This document shows positions 14,701-27,200 of a DNA stretch of 64,000 nucleotides, in pieces. The stretch is from Skeletonema tropicum (Eukaryota; Bacillariophyta; Thalassiosirophyceae; Thalassiosirales; Thalassiosiraceae). The notes below the pieces were generated by a model. The model searched no databases. It was not told the origin of the DNA and saw nothing but the letters and a program-made list of their open reading frames with translations. The translations under genes and the position numbers were made by a program. The stretch is taken from NCBI GenBank assembly GCA_037178625.1, contig CM074145.1, forward strand, positions 1,550,001 to 1,614,000, read 5' to 3'. The first letter of the stretch is position 1. Each line of letters opens with the position of its first letter.

Positions 14701-17700
14701 CAACACACTTGTTGGATGTTACGGAAGCGGGCACATCTCATAGCAAAATGCATCCACACGCAACAAGCAGCATCTTCTATGAACACCAACACCAACAATG
14801 TACGAGAATAGTATATTTATGCTATTTGGAGTCTTGGAGGCGACGGGGAAGGTTCAAGAGCGTACTACATCGATGCATAATATTTGAGCGACGAAAGCAA
14901 TACACATACTATTCAACTCTTGACGGGCAGCAGTGTACAACTCATTGAAGATGCAACAGCAAACAGAGTCTCCATTCGCGGCAATAGATTAGAGGATCAT
15001 ACAAGCCAATTGCAGGCGATGCTGATGAAATGTAACAAAGTTCAAGCCTTACTACAATAGTTTGAGTCCCTGTTGGATGCGAAATACTACGCAAACTCCT
15101 CTTTTATCGACTCTTGCTTTGGGTATTAAATCTAGTCGTAGACTCTAGTTGAATTAGATGATACTTCAGTCACCTATTCGAGAAGAATGGTGACGATTCA
15201 TTGCATTCTGTGATAGAATTGTTGCAGATGAGCTGCGACCACGAACTTTCCTCCTCTTTTTCTCTCCTCTTTCTCGCCCCCAACTCAGGCGAAGCCCACA
15301 GCCTGAGAAAAATGCCGGTGTCGGCAACGGTTTCAGGCTGTGGGGTGCAAGTCAGAAGATCACGGAGGGGTGTAAGTCAGGTCACATGAGGTCACGAAAA
15401 GCGCAAGTCAGAATCACGGAGGAATAGTACATTGGCGATGGTCTCCACGCAATATTTGTCGCCAAGAGCGTGATATGACAGATCACGGTACATTGTAAAA
15501 GCTGTCACAGGTGACGGTAGCAAAGACAATGATAGCACACAGGCAACTTGCTTTGTATCGGACGCTGCACTGCTATCCACTGCAAGTCAAAACCTATATA
15601 TATTCTTAACAGCATGCTGAATTTGTCTCTGAAGTGGTGTGGATGGATTCGTCGCCTGGAAGCGTGAGGAGCACAGAGCGCACATCATGTGATGAACGAC
15701 ATCATGATCGTCGCTCAACATCAATGAGAACATACACGGCGAACGACGTTGCCGTCTCTACCACCGAGAAAAGGCACAAGCAATGAAGCATATTCACTGT
15801 ATTCATCAATGGATGCGTCGAGACTGTTGTGTCTTGTGCATCCAACACACTTGTTGGATGTTACGGAAGCGGGCACATCTCATAGCAAAATGCATCCACA
15901 CGCAACAAGCAGCATCTTCTATGAACACCAACACCAACAATGTACGAGAATAGTATATTTATGCTATTTGGAGTCTTGGAGGCGACGGGGAAGGTTCAAG
16001 AGCGTACTACATCGATGCATAATATTTGAGCGACGAAAGCAATACACATACTATTCAACTCTTGACGGGCAGCAGTGTACAACTCATTGAAGATGCAACA
16101 GCAAACAGAGTCTCCATTCGCGGCAATAGATTAGAGGATCATACAAGCCAATTGCAGGCGATGCTGATGAAATGTAACAAAGTTCAAGCCTTACTACAAT
16201 AGTTTGAGTCCCTGTTGGATGCGAAATACTACGCAAACTCCTCTTTTATCGACTCTTGCTTTGGGTATTAAATCTAGTCGTAGACTCTAGTTGAATTAGA
16301 TGATACTTCAGTCACCTATTCGAGAAGAATGGTGAAGATTCATTGCATTCTGTGATAGAATTGTTGCAGATGAGCTGCGACCACGAACTTTCCTCCTCTT
16401 TTTCTCTCCTCTTTCTCGCCCCCAACTCAGGCGAAGCCCACAGCCTGAGAAAAATGCCGGTGTCGGCAACGGTTTCAGGCTGTGGGGTGCAAGTCAGAAG
16501 ATCACGGAGGGGTGTAAGTCAGGTCACATGAGGTCACGAAAAGCGCAAGTCAGAATCACGGAGGAATAGTACATTGGCGATGGTCTCCACGCAATATTTG
16601 TCGCCAAGAGCGTGATATGACAGATCACGGTACATTGTAAAAGCTGTCACAGGTGACGGTAGCAAAGACAATGATAGCACACAGGCAACTTGCTTTGTAT
16701 CGGACGCTGCACTGCTATCCACTGCAAGTCAAAACCTATATATATTCTTAACAGCATGCTGAATTTGTCTCTGAAGTGGTGTGGATGGATTCGTCGCCTG
16801 GAAGCGTGAGGAGCACAGAGCGCACATCATGTGATGAACGACATCATGATCGTCGCTCAACATCAATGAGAACATACACGGCGAACGACGTTGCCGTCTC
16901 TACCACCGAGAAAAGGCACAAGCAATGAAGCATATTCACTGTATTCATCAATGGATGCGTCGAGACTGTTGTGTCTTGTGCATCCAACACACTTGTTGGA
17001 TGTTACGGAAGCGGGCACATCTCATAGCAAAATGCATCCACACGCAACAAGCAGCATCTTCTATGAACACCAACACCAACAATGTACGAGAATAGTATAT
17101 TTATGCTATTTGGAGTCTTGGAGGCGACGGGGAAGGTTCAAGAGCGTACTACATCGATGCATAATATTTGAGCGACGAAAGCAATACACATACTATTCAA
17201 CTCTTGACGGGCAGCAGTGTACAACTCATTGAAGATGCAACAGCAAACAGAGTCTCCATTCGCGGCAATAGATTAGAGGATCATACAAGCCAATTGCAGG
17301 CGATGCTGATGAAATGTAACAAAGTTCAAGCCTTACTACAATAGTTTGAGTCCCTGTTGGATGCGAAATACTACGCAAACTCCTCTTTTATCGACTCTTG
17401 CTTTGGGTATTAAATCTAGTCGTAGACTCTAGTTGAATTAGATGATACTTCAGTCACCTATTCGAGAAGAATGGTGACGATTCATTGCATTCTGTGATAG
17501 AATTGTTGCAGATGAGCTGCGACCACGAACTTTCCTCCTCTTTTTCTCTCCTCTTTCTCGCCCCCAACTCAGGCGAAGCCCACAGCCTGAGAAAAATGCC
17601 GGTGTCGGCAACGGTTTCAGGCTGTGGGGTGCAAGTCAGAAGATCACGGAGGGGTGTAAGTCAGGTCACATGAGGTCACGAAAAGCGCAAGTCAGAATCA

Positions 17701-19210
17701 CGGAGGAATAGTACATTGGCGATGGTCTCCACGCAATATTTGTCGCCAAGAGCGTGATATGACAGATCACGGTACATTGTAAAAGCTGTCACAGGTGACG
17801 GTAGCAAAGACAATGATAGCACACAGGCAACTTGCTTTGTATCGGACGCTGCACTGCTATCCACTGCAAGTCAAAACCTATATATATTCTTAACAGCATG
17901 CTGAATTTGTCTCTGAAGTGGTGTGGATGGATTCGTCGCCTGGAAGCGTGAGGAGCACAGAGCGCACATCATGTGATGAACGACATCATGATCGTCGCTC
18001 AACATCAATGAGAACATACACGGCGAACGACGTTGCCGTCTCTACCACCGAGAAAAGGCACAAGCAATGAAGCATATTCACTGTATTCATCAATGGATGC
18101 GTCGAGACTGTTGTGTCTTTTGCATCCAACACACTTGTTGGATGTTACGGAAGCGGGCACATCTCATAGCAAAATGCATCCACACGCAACAAGCAGCATC
18201 TTCTATGAACACCAACACCAACAATGTACGAGAATAGTATATTTATGCTATTTGGAGTCTTGGAGGCGACGGGGAAGGTTCAAGAGCGTACTACATCGAT
18301 GCATAATATTTGAGCGACGAAAGCAATACACATACTATTCAACTCTTGACGGGCAGCAGTGTACAACTCATTGAAGATGCAACAGCAAACAGAGTCTCCA
18401 TTCGCGGCAATAGATTAGAGGATCATACAAGCCAATTGCAGGCGATGCTGATGAAATGTAACAAAGTTCAAGCCTTACTACAATAGTTTGAGTCCCTGTT
18501 GGATGCGAAATACTACGCAAACTCCTCTTTTATCGACTCTTGCTTTGGGTATTAAATCTAGTCGTAGACTCTAGTTGAATTAGATGATACTTCAGTCACC
18601 TATTCGAGAAGAATGGTGACGATTCATTGCATTCTGTGATAGAATTGTTGCAGATGAGCTGCGACCACGAACTTTCCTCCTCTTTTTCTCTCCTCTTTCT
18701 CGCCCCCAACTCAGGCGAAGCCCACAGCCTGAGAAAAATGCCGGTGTCGGCAACGTTTTCAGGCTGTGGGGTGCAAGTCAGAAGATCACGGAGGGGTGTA
18801 AGTCAGGTCACATGAGGTCACGAAAAGCGCAAGTCAGAATCACGGAGGAATAGTACATTGGCGATGGTCTCCACGCAATATTTGTCGCCAAGAGCGTGAT
18901 ATGACAGATCACGGTACATTGTAAAAGCTGTCACAGGTGACGGTAGCAAAGACAATGATAGCACACAGGCAACTTGCTTTGTATCGGACGCTGCACTGCT
19001 ATCCACTGCAAGTCAAAACCTATATATATTCTTAACAGCATGCTGAATTTGTCTCTGAAGTGGTGTGGATGGATTCGTCGCCTGGAAGCGTGAGGAGCAC
19101 AGAGCGCACATCATGTGATGAACGACATCATGATCGTCGCTCAACATCAATGAGAACATACACGGCGAACGACGTTGCCGTCTCTACCACCGAGAAAAGG
19201 CACAAGCAAT

Positions 19211-21652
19211 CTAGTATCATTTCGGGATTAAGAGGCTTCCCTCAAATTTCTCCCATCTCTACGTCACCAGCATTGGATGACAAATCTCAATTCAAATATT
19301 TCGCAAGAACGATATATACCGAATGACGACGGCACTTCGATACCACTCATTGCACGTCTCAATTCCGGCAGTGATGGAGATGATACTATTTCTGACGGAA
19401 ACGATGAATCCGAGGCATGGGGAGTTGACTTCCTTGCAGTAGTATATGTAGATGACGCTTACGGTAATGGGTTTGCCAAGGGCATTCAAGCGACAGCACA
19501 AGCAATGGCAACAGGAATGAAAGTTCAAACATATAGTTTACCCGTCAATGCCGAGGAAAAACAAGTGGAAAGACTTATAGCTAGCATGAAGGAATCACAA
19601 TTCATGTACTTTTTTGTGATATTGAATCCGGTTTCTTTGGTGGATAAAGTGATGACTGCTGCGGCTAATGCTGGTGTTGCTGGGACGGGAAAACACACGT
19701 GGTTGTTTAGTGATGCTGTGGGGAGTGGAATCACTGGGCGGAATTTCACGGTGGGAAGTCCATTAGAACGGGCATACAGAGGAACTGGAATGTTGAGTGC
19801 ACGTGGTGGGATTCCAGGCATGAAGGCATTTGATGCGTTGGCGGAGGGGATGCGTGAACTTGGTGAAAGTGCGGAGGATAAGGAGTATTTGTACTCGTTA
19901 TTGCCGAAATACACCTCAACGGGACAACTTATTAATCATACTGAAGTTACCGAATCGGATTCATATTTGAAGAGTCCTGGACTTGTGGCCCCATTTTTGT
20001 ATGATGCTGTGATTAGTGCAGGAATATCGGCATGCAAACTCAAAATGAATCACAACACAACTGCAGGTAGCTTTGCATTGAATGGAGATGATCACTACAA
20101 GGCGATTGTTAACTCAACCTTTGAGGGATCATCAGGCACAATTTCATTCAACTCCGAGACTGGTACACGCAATCCTAAATCGGCATTATTCTCCCTTGTC
20201 AACTTTGTGGATGATCCTGATGCTAGCAGTTCAAATGTAGTCCAATTCATGAGCCAAGAGACGGATGTGTTCGAGTCTGGAACATGGAGAAGCTTGCGAC
20301 CGTTTGTGTTCAATAATGGAAACACCAATGTGCCGTCGGATCTGCCCGAGACAGATGTTGATCGCAACTACATTCCTACTGGATTACGTGCAGTAGGGCT
20401 TGTATTATGCGGTGTGATTATTGCTTTGTCAGTTGTGTTCACTGTGTGGACGAAGAAGAAGGAGAAGCTTTACGTAGTGAGGGCAGCACAGCCAATCTTT
20501 TTGTACATCATCGCTATTGGGACATTGCTGATGGGATGTGCAATTATTCCTCTCTCGCTTGACCCAGGTGCCGTTTCGGTGGAAGGTGCAAGCATTGCCT
20601 GCATGTCTATGCCGTGGTTGCTTGCTTGTGGGTTTTCAATGACGTTCTCCGCTCTCTTTACAAAGACACATCGAATTCATTCTATCATGAAGAATTCGGC
20701 GTCATTTAGACGGGTGAAAGTGACTACTCTTGACGTGGCGAAGCCAATGGTGTGTCTCTTATTGATCAATATCATCACTTTGACTGTCTGGACGGCGATC
20801 GATCCACTGATGAGTAAGACCATCATACTGGAGACCAACAGACTCGGTCAAGCGACGGAAACCGAAAATGAGTGCTATTCTGAACATCGAAGTATCTTCT
20901 TGTCTGTGGTGGGATTAACAAACCTTGGGGCACTCTGCGTTGCCTTTGTCGAAGCTTACCTTGCACGCAATATATCTGTTGAGCTGAGTGAGAGTGCTTA
21001 CATCATGAAAGCTATTGGCCTCATCTTATGGGTATCTCTTATGGGCATCCCAGTGATCATAATCGCCAGAGACAATGTAAGTATGAAGGTATTCTTCGAT
21101 TGATTAGGTGTTACTCACATTGTCGATCTCATTCATCAATTCCGTTCACTTCTTTGTTTAGATGTTGGCGTTTTACTTCGTTGCAGTAGCCATAATCTTT
21201 ACAGTGTGTATCTCCATTTTATGTCTCATCTTCGTCCCCAAAATTCTTGCAACAAAGAAGCCGCCAGTAGAGACACAAAGGACACTGGCAAGATTCATAG
21301 GTAGACAAATCTCTCGCACTCAAAGCGATGGCGTAAGTGAAAGTGAAAGCGATGGGATCAAGATTCTCAGCAGCCCAGTAGCTGTTGCACAATTGGAGGA
21401 GGAGAATCGACAATTGGAGGAGGAGAATCGCAAGCTTAAAAATTTTGTGATTGGTTCTGGTCAAAGGTTATCAAGCGTGTTGCTGGACCTGGATCCAGAA
21501 GGCAATCAAAATCACACATGTCAAATAGTTCAAAGGCTGAACCGGTCGCTGTTGCCGTTACAGAAAGGGAAAAGCAGGTGACGTTTGAAAGGTCAAGTAA
21601 TGACGGCATTGAAAATCACTCGAAGATGAATGCGGAGGATGTTGATGAATAA
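19211..21652 (+). pseudogene. Class C GPCR (GABA-B receptor-like), 5'-truncated and frameshifted
   Basis: Remnant of a receptor with an extracellular ligand-binding (ANF-receptor/Venus-flytrap) region followed by a seven-helix class C domain. Homology begins right at the satellite edge with the lobe signature QISPISTSPALDDK and FARTI; the N-terminal half is missing. At 19312-19318 a TA run has four extra bases relative to the expected FARTI-PNDDG join, shifting frame. The main ORF opens at 19277 and runs through the binding region and seven hydrophobic helices with the conserved extracellular cysteines (IACMSM, NECYSEH). An 85-nt intron (21077-21161, GTAAGT...TTTAG, phase 0) separates the last helix and its FVPKI motif. 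The second exon has a duplicated heptad (QLEEENR twice), a likely coiled coil. Its ORF stops at 21579-21581, but a neighbouring frame continues plausibly to 21650-21652, suggesting a 1-nt deletion. Probably a pseudogene; expression is possible from 19277. Confidence 0.82.
21077..21161 (+). other. Intron of the class C GPCR
   Basis: GTAAGT donor directly after GCCAGAGACAAT and a TTTGTTTAG acceptor before ATGTTGGCG. Removing it joins VIIIARDN to MLAFYFVAVAI, restoring the seventh transmembrane helix in phase 0. Without splicing a stop follows at 21101-21103. Confidence 0.88.
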
Positions 21653-22451
21653 GGAGGAGACCTTGACGTGAAAGGTAATGTAAGGGTGCCGAAGTAGAAG
21701 TGGACGAAGGAGACATTAACAAGGAAGAAAAGGTTCAGGTTCATAATCATTGAATGTCATCGTCGAAGTTGTATAAATTGCACATTCAGTTAAGCTGCTT
21801 ATATGTGTAAACTGATTGGTTGTACTCATTGACATTCATTTTTCTCTGCAGATTTGGCTGAAAGGTTTATGACGCTTGCGCCGCAAGTATCTTTGTCTGA
21901 CACTGTCTGACACTTATTGGTAGACAATGGGCAGAGCTATTTCGCCCCTAGAGGGCTAATCAGACGTACTTTGAAATTTCTGTTATATTATTATCTAGCT
22001 GGCTTCAGCCACGCTCACTGGCAACCCCTCTTTTACGCATTGGCTGCATCTTTGCATTATTATTACATAGATAAAATCCCGAGAGAGAGAGAAATAGATA
22101 GCCACGTCAAGCTGTGAGCGTGTGGAATATCGCTTATCCGAGCTAGCTGTTGAGCACGAGAACAACAACTTCGTGACATAAAGGCTATTGTTTACCGGGG
22201 ATAGTTGGCGTATGGCTTGCCCGCAGGATCACAGAATTGATTCTGGGTTGAAGAGGGGTCGTCATTTTACTGTTATTTTAGTTCAGGTGTTGGCATTACG
22301 CGGGCGTGGCCCGAAGAGAGAATGAAAAGCACCCCCTATTTGACACAAAGCGTAACCAAAACAAAACCATGTCAAGATGAAGCATTCAGATATTGGTCTT
22401 CTCCTTCATCATACACCTAGTTTTACTTCGTTTAGATCATTCTACTCAAAA
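21653..22451. other. Intergenic region between the GPCR remnant and the transporter
   Basis: No convincing coding sequence. It contains a short GA-rich run near 22081-22092 and AT-rich stretches. The last few hundred bases presumably hold the transporter promoter. No canonical TATA box or named motif could be assigned with confidence. Confidence 0.5.
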
Positions 22452-24018
22452 ATGGAGGTAGACACAATAATTTCATCCTTGGGGAATGTCCTCGAATGGT
22501 GGGTTCTACTGCCTCTTTTGCCTTGCTTTATCCATTGATGTGAGCTCATGCTATCTAACTTCACGTTCACGTAACTTCACTGTTCAATCATGACACTACA
22601 GGTATGACTTCGCCCTGTATGGCTTCTTCAGTGACGTAATCGCCCAAGTCTTCTTTCCGCCATCCAGCAGCGAACACAATCTTATATACTCTTATTTAGT
22701 GTTCGGAGGAGCATTCATAACGAGGCCGATGGGCGGTTTGGTTACCGGGCATATCGGTGACAAATACGGCCGAAAGAAGGCATTAGTATTCTCGTTATTT
22801 TGCATGAGTATCCCGACAGTAGCCTTGGGGTTACTTCCGACGTATGCAAGTGTGGGTGCATGGAGCACTGCATTATTAATTATATGTCGGATGATGCAGG
22901 GTTTCAGTGTTGGAGGACAGCTCCCTAGTACTTTGGTCTATACACTAGAAAGACGACCAAAGGAGCATTGGGGATATTATGGTTCATTTGTTAACATGGC
23001 AGCCAACTCGGGTGCAATTTTGGGTAATCTTGTTGGAGCTCTGATACGTCAATTAGTTACTCCCGAGCAATTGTTGCAGTGGGGTTGGAGAGCGGCATTC
23101 TTGAGTGGAATTGCTATTTTACCAGTGGCTTTTTATCTAAAGTTGTGCGGAAAGGAACATCACCCGAATGAGGGTCACTATGATGACGACAACACTACCT
23201 TATCATATGATCAACAAGGGCAGGTAATTGCAGCGTTCTCTGAGTCGCAGCGGAAGCATCCTTTGATGGAAGCAGTCAAGAGAGAGAATTGGCCGGCATT
23301 ATTATCATCAATGTTAGTACCTATGCTATACGGGGGAGGATATTATCTGAGCGTCGTGTGGATGGCTATCTTCATGTCTGAACTAATTCATCCTCCAGTA
23401 CCAGCAAGTTTCTGGATCAATCTCATCGCAAATGTGTTTGGTTTGACTCTTACTTCATTATTTACTGGTTGGTTATCGGATAGAGTTGGGCGTGTCAAAT
23501 TGATGTCTGTAAGTGCGAGGTGTTCAGGCTTCTGTGATATGAACGTTTGCTACCAACCTCCTGTTCTTACCGTCGTTTGTCTTGTCTTAAAGTTTGGAGC
23601 AATAAGCACAGGGATTGTTGCACCAGTCATGGTTTGGCTCATCTCAAAATCAGGCGGAAAAGTAGCCGAGGCCCTTTTTGCACAGCTCTGCTTGGCCTCC
23701 TTCTTCTCCTTTTACTGTGGCCCATTCTGTGCTTGGCTAGTAGAAAGATTCCCGGTAAAGATAAGGCTGACAAGCGTATCATTGGGTTTCAACATTGGCA
23801 TCTGTCTTTCCTCGGGATTTTCTCCTGCCTTGGCGACTTGGCTTGTCAAGTATTCTCCATTTTTACCAGGCTTTATTTTCACAGCGTTTGCAATACTTGG
23901 TTTACTTGGGATGTTCATATCTTCCAAAGTTCATACTGATGGAGGCATTGATGAAGACGATGCAAGCGAGAGTAAATTGACAGCACTTGAGGACGATCTT
24001 TCCACTGCTTTGTTGTAA
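22452..24018 (+). CDS. MFS transporter, metabolite:H+ symporter (MHS, ProP-like) family
   Basis: Three exons: 22452-22498, 22602-23508 and 23593-24018, giving 459 residues. The first splice completes the family's N-terminal signature GNVLEWYDFALYGFF. The next loop has the MFS cytoplasmic motif GDKYGRKK, then RMMQGFSVGGQ in helix 4 and a second DRVGRVK loop between the two six-helix halves. These are hallmarks of MHS-type proton symporters for small solutes such as proline/betaine or organic acids; the substrate here is unknown. The second intron (23509-23592, 84 nt) is a multiple of three and free of stops, but its translation interrupts the helix after GRVKLMS while the spliced form reads smoothly into FGAISTGIV. 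The C-terminus is acidic and cytoplasmic. The gene converges on the aminopeptidase gene with about 270 bp between stops. Confidence 0.88.
22499..22601 (+). other. First intron of the MHS transporter
   Basis: The donor follows ...CTCGAATG and the acceptor is CACTACAG before GTATGAC. The split codon TG|G supplies the invariant W of the LEWYDF motif, which strongly supports this junction and the ATG at 22452. Confidence 0.88.
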
Positions 24019-24291
24019 AACTAAAGTCTGTATGCTTCTATCTTGTCCATGCTTCTATCCAACATTTTTATCAACTTATTAGCCTACGAGTCTCTCGAAG
24101 GCAGCAATATATTTGATGCAAGAGTCCTCAAGAGGTACAAATACTTTTATCCATCATCTCTAGCTACAAGTACAATACTGATGTTGTAGGCGGGAATGAA
24201 GAGTTGAGGTCCTTGAGACTGAGCTTATTTTGAAGCAAGAGGATTCAATTATCAATTATTGCCAGCCTCACTTCTACTTCTACCCAACAAT

Positions 24292-27200
24292 TTATTCCTT
24301 TAGACTAGTACTGACAACCTCGAACAAGTCAGAAGAAATAGGTTTCATATCTGCCAGCTGTTGCAATGCTGACTTCATCAAGGCACCTCTGTCTTCACTA
24401 TATTTTCTCCACTGAATCAATCCACGCCCCATACGAGATGATAGCTGGGGGTTGAGTTTGTCAACTTCAGCAGTCATTTTGCCCAAAAATTTGTACCCTT
24501 CTCCATCTTCGGCGTGGAAGTGGGCTGCATTCATGGTGAACGCACTGATTAGGGAGCTGCATCTGTTTGGATTGGTCAGAGTGAAGTCTGGATGCTTTAC
24601 CAACGCTTTCACTCTGTCCAAAACGTCAGGAAGATCGGCCAATGCTTGGCACATGAACCACTTGTTCAAAACTAGTGCATCTCCCTCTGCATCATCAAAG
24701 AACTTCTGCAATGCCGCATCACGGCGAGCAACGACACTTTCTTCGCCATCCATCGATGCCAGACAGTTGAGTGCACTGTAACGATCAGTCATTCCATAGG
24801 AAGATTCAAATTGCTTCATTGCCAACTCCGATGCAGCATCACGTTCCTCAGCAGTATCCTTGATACAGCAAAGGTAGCCTAACAACACATTGCGAAGTCG
24901 ACGCTGCCCAATCGATGTAGCATCCAACTTAATATCCTCGCCACTATCACTACTCTCCATCGCCGTGGTAAGCTCATCATATTTAGCTCGAATCTCAGAG
25001 AAATACTTTCGTGCGAGACTCTCCCTGACACTTCCGCGGGCCTTATGCAACGCAACAGGGTCCACAACAGTCATATCTTCGGCGAGGGTGGATTCTGAAG
25101 GCAAAGTCAGTGCGTAAGCTTGGATTGAGTAATCGTTTCCATCCATGTTCAATGCGCGACCAAAGGCTTCTTCGACGTAATCAAGAGTCTTGCTCTCATC
25201 CTGACTGCCGTCCAAAGTTTGAAAAATGAGTGAAGTGTACAGCTTTTGCCCGGCTTCCCAACGGTTAAATCCATCCGTATCCCGAGCTGCGAGGAAGGCT
25301 AGGTCTTCCTCCTCAGAAGCATCTGCTTCAGCCCGGACAAGTTTTACCGGAGCAGAGAAACCTCGCAACATAGATGGAAGAACATCACCGCTCAGTCCAT
25401 CAAACTCAAATGTCTGCTCCTTTTCTTTCAACTCCAACACTTTGGTGGGAACAACTTCTTCTCCAGACTCCTTATCCAAAAGTCCTACGGAAACTGGGAT
25501 TAGCAATGGCTCATCACTATTGCTCTCTTGGCTCAGCGTCAAATAAAATGTCTTGGACTCATCATCATACTTGGATGAATACTTGACAGTCGGGGTTCCG
25601 TTTGTCTGATACCACCTCGAGAATTGACTTAAATCTACACCATTGGCATCTCCCATGGCACTCAAGAAGTCGTCACATGTAACCGCATCTCCATCATGAC
25701 GCTCAAAGTACAAGTCCATACCCTTCCTGAATCCATCCTTACCCAACAGTGTGCGATACATACGAACTACCTCTGCACCCTTTGAGTAGACAGTTGCCGT
25801 GTAAAAATTATCCATACTTATGTAGCTAAAATACAAAAAGATGTTAGAGTACAATAAATACGAAAGTAATGTTGCCAGTAAAAAGTTGACATCACTCACC
25901 TATCTGGACGAACGGGGTGGCTCATTGGTCCAGCATCCTCGGCAAATTGACGTCCACGCAATGATGAGACATCCTCGATACGCTTCACTGCGTGAGATTG
26001 CATCATGTCACCACTAAACTCCTGATCACGATACACTGTAAGCCCCCTACAGAGTGATTCGTTGAGGTCAAAGCAGAGGACATATTAGATTTTCATTGTG
26101 AAACAACAGGTTTACAATTACAAACCAAATCATAGATCGATGCAAGATATAAAAAGCCTAACAGTACTTACTCCTTGAGAGTGAGTTGGAACCAATCACG
26201 ACAAGTCACACGATTCCCAGTCCAGTTATGGAAGTACTCGTGGCCGATGACACTTTCAATTCTATTGGATTGGTAGGAAAACACAAAGAGTACTTTGAGT
26301 GCAAACGACAGTAGTGTTGCGAGTAAAAAGTTGAAATCACTCACCTTTCATAATCCGAATCCGTCGCACTCTTTGGGTCAGCCAGGCAATACGCAGTATT
26401 AAACACATTCAATCCCTTGTTCTCCATAGCTCCCATGTTGAAATCATTGACGGCGACAACATTGTAAACATCCAAATCATATTCCAACCCAAATGTGTCC
26501 TCGTCCCACTTCATACTCTTCTTCAGTGATTCAAGAGCATGTCCCAATTTTGAGACGTTCTCCGGTTCCGAATACACCTCAAGGTGAACCTCCCGTCCAG
26601 AAGGGACAGTCGTATACGACGACGAAACAGATCCCAAATTACCCGCAACAATACAGAACAAATACGAAGGCTTGGGGAAAGGATCCTCCCACACGGCGTA
26701 ATGACGACCACCTTCGACATCACCACCCTCCAATTTATTCCCATTACCAAGCAGCACTGGATACGCCTCCTTATCCGCCTCAATTCGAACTGAATCAAAG
26801 ATTGCCATATTATCCGGTCGATCGGGATAATACGTAATACGCCTGAATCCCATTGCCTCGCATTGAGTACAATACATACTTCCACTCTTGTACAATCCCG
26901 AAAGTTGTGTATTCTTCTCTGGACAAATTTCCACCTTGGTCTTCAACACTGACGTACTACCCTCCTCGGCTGGAAGTAACGCTTCACCAATGGTCAACGT
27001 ATCCCCCTCAATTGTATAATCTACACCCTCTACCAAATCCTTCCCATCAAGTGAAATAGACAATAAAGTAAGTGCATCTGCCTCACCATCCAATACCAAA
27101 TCACCACCTCCTGTATTTTGCACAATGGTCAATTCCGCTTCTACAAATGTTTTACCGTCACGAATGTCAAAGTTCATGGCGACATTGGACACTTTGAATG

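Larger units (their letters stand above)
1..19210. repeat. 1,142-bp satellite array, 16 units plus a partial unit
   Basis: Head-to-tail units begin at 1, 1645, 2787, 3930, 5072, 6214, 7355, 8497, 9639, 10781, 11944, 13086, 14228, 15370, 16512, 17654 and 18796; the last breaks off at 19210. Spacing is 1,141-1,143 bp, except the gapped first unit and the 1,163-bp unit at 10781. Units differ by a handful of SNPs and homopolymer indels, so homogenisation is recent. Each unit has three related roughly 25-bp subrepeats at its start (an AAGTCAG core followed by ATCACGG or TCACATGAGG), a TATA-like CTATATATAT about 230 bp in, a C/T-rich tract and a strong GC-rich hairpin. The small ORFs in each unit (62, 113 and 62 codons) look incidental: no recognisable domain, unaffected codon pattern, and one is broken by a 1-bp deletion at about 6615. 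The array runs off the left edge, so its true length is unknown. Confidence 0.97.

Noticed and set aside
1..19210. CRISPR array or ribosomal RNA tandem array
   Set aside because: Units are 1.1 kb with no short repeat-spacer pattern and no recognisable rRNA, 5S or snRNA core.
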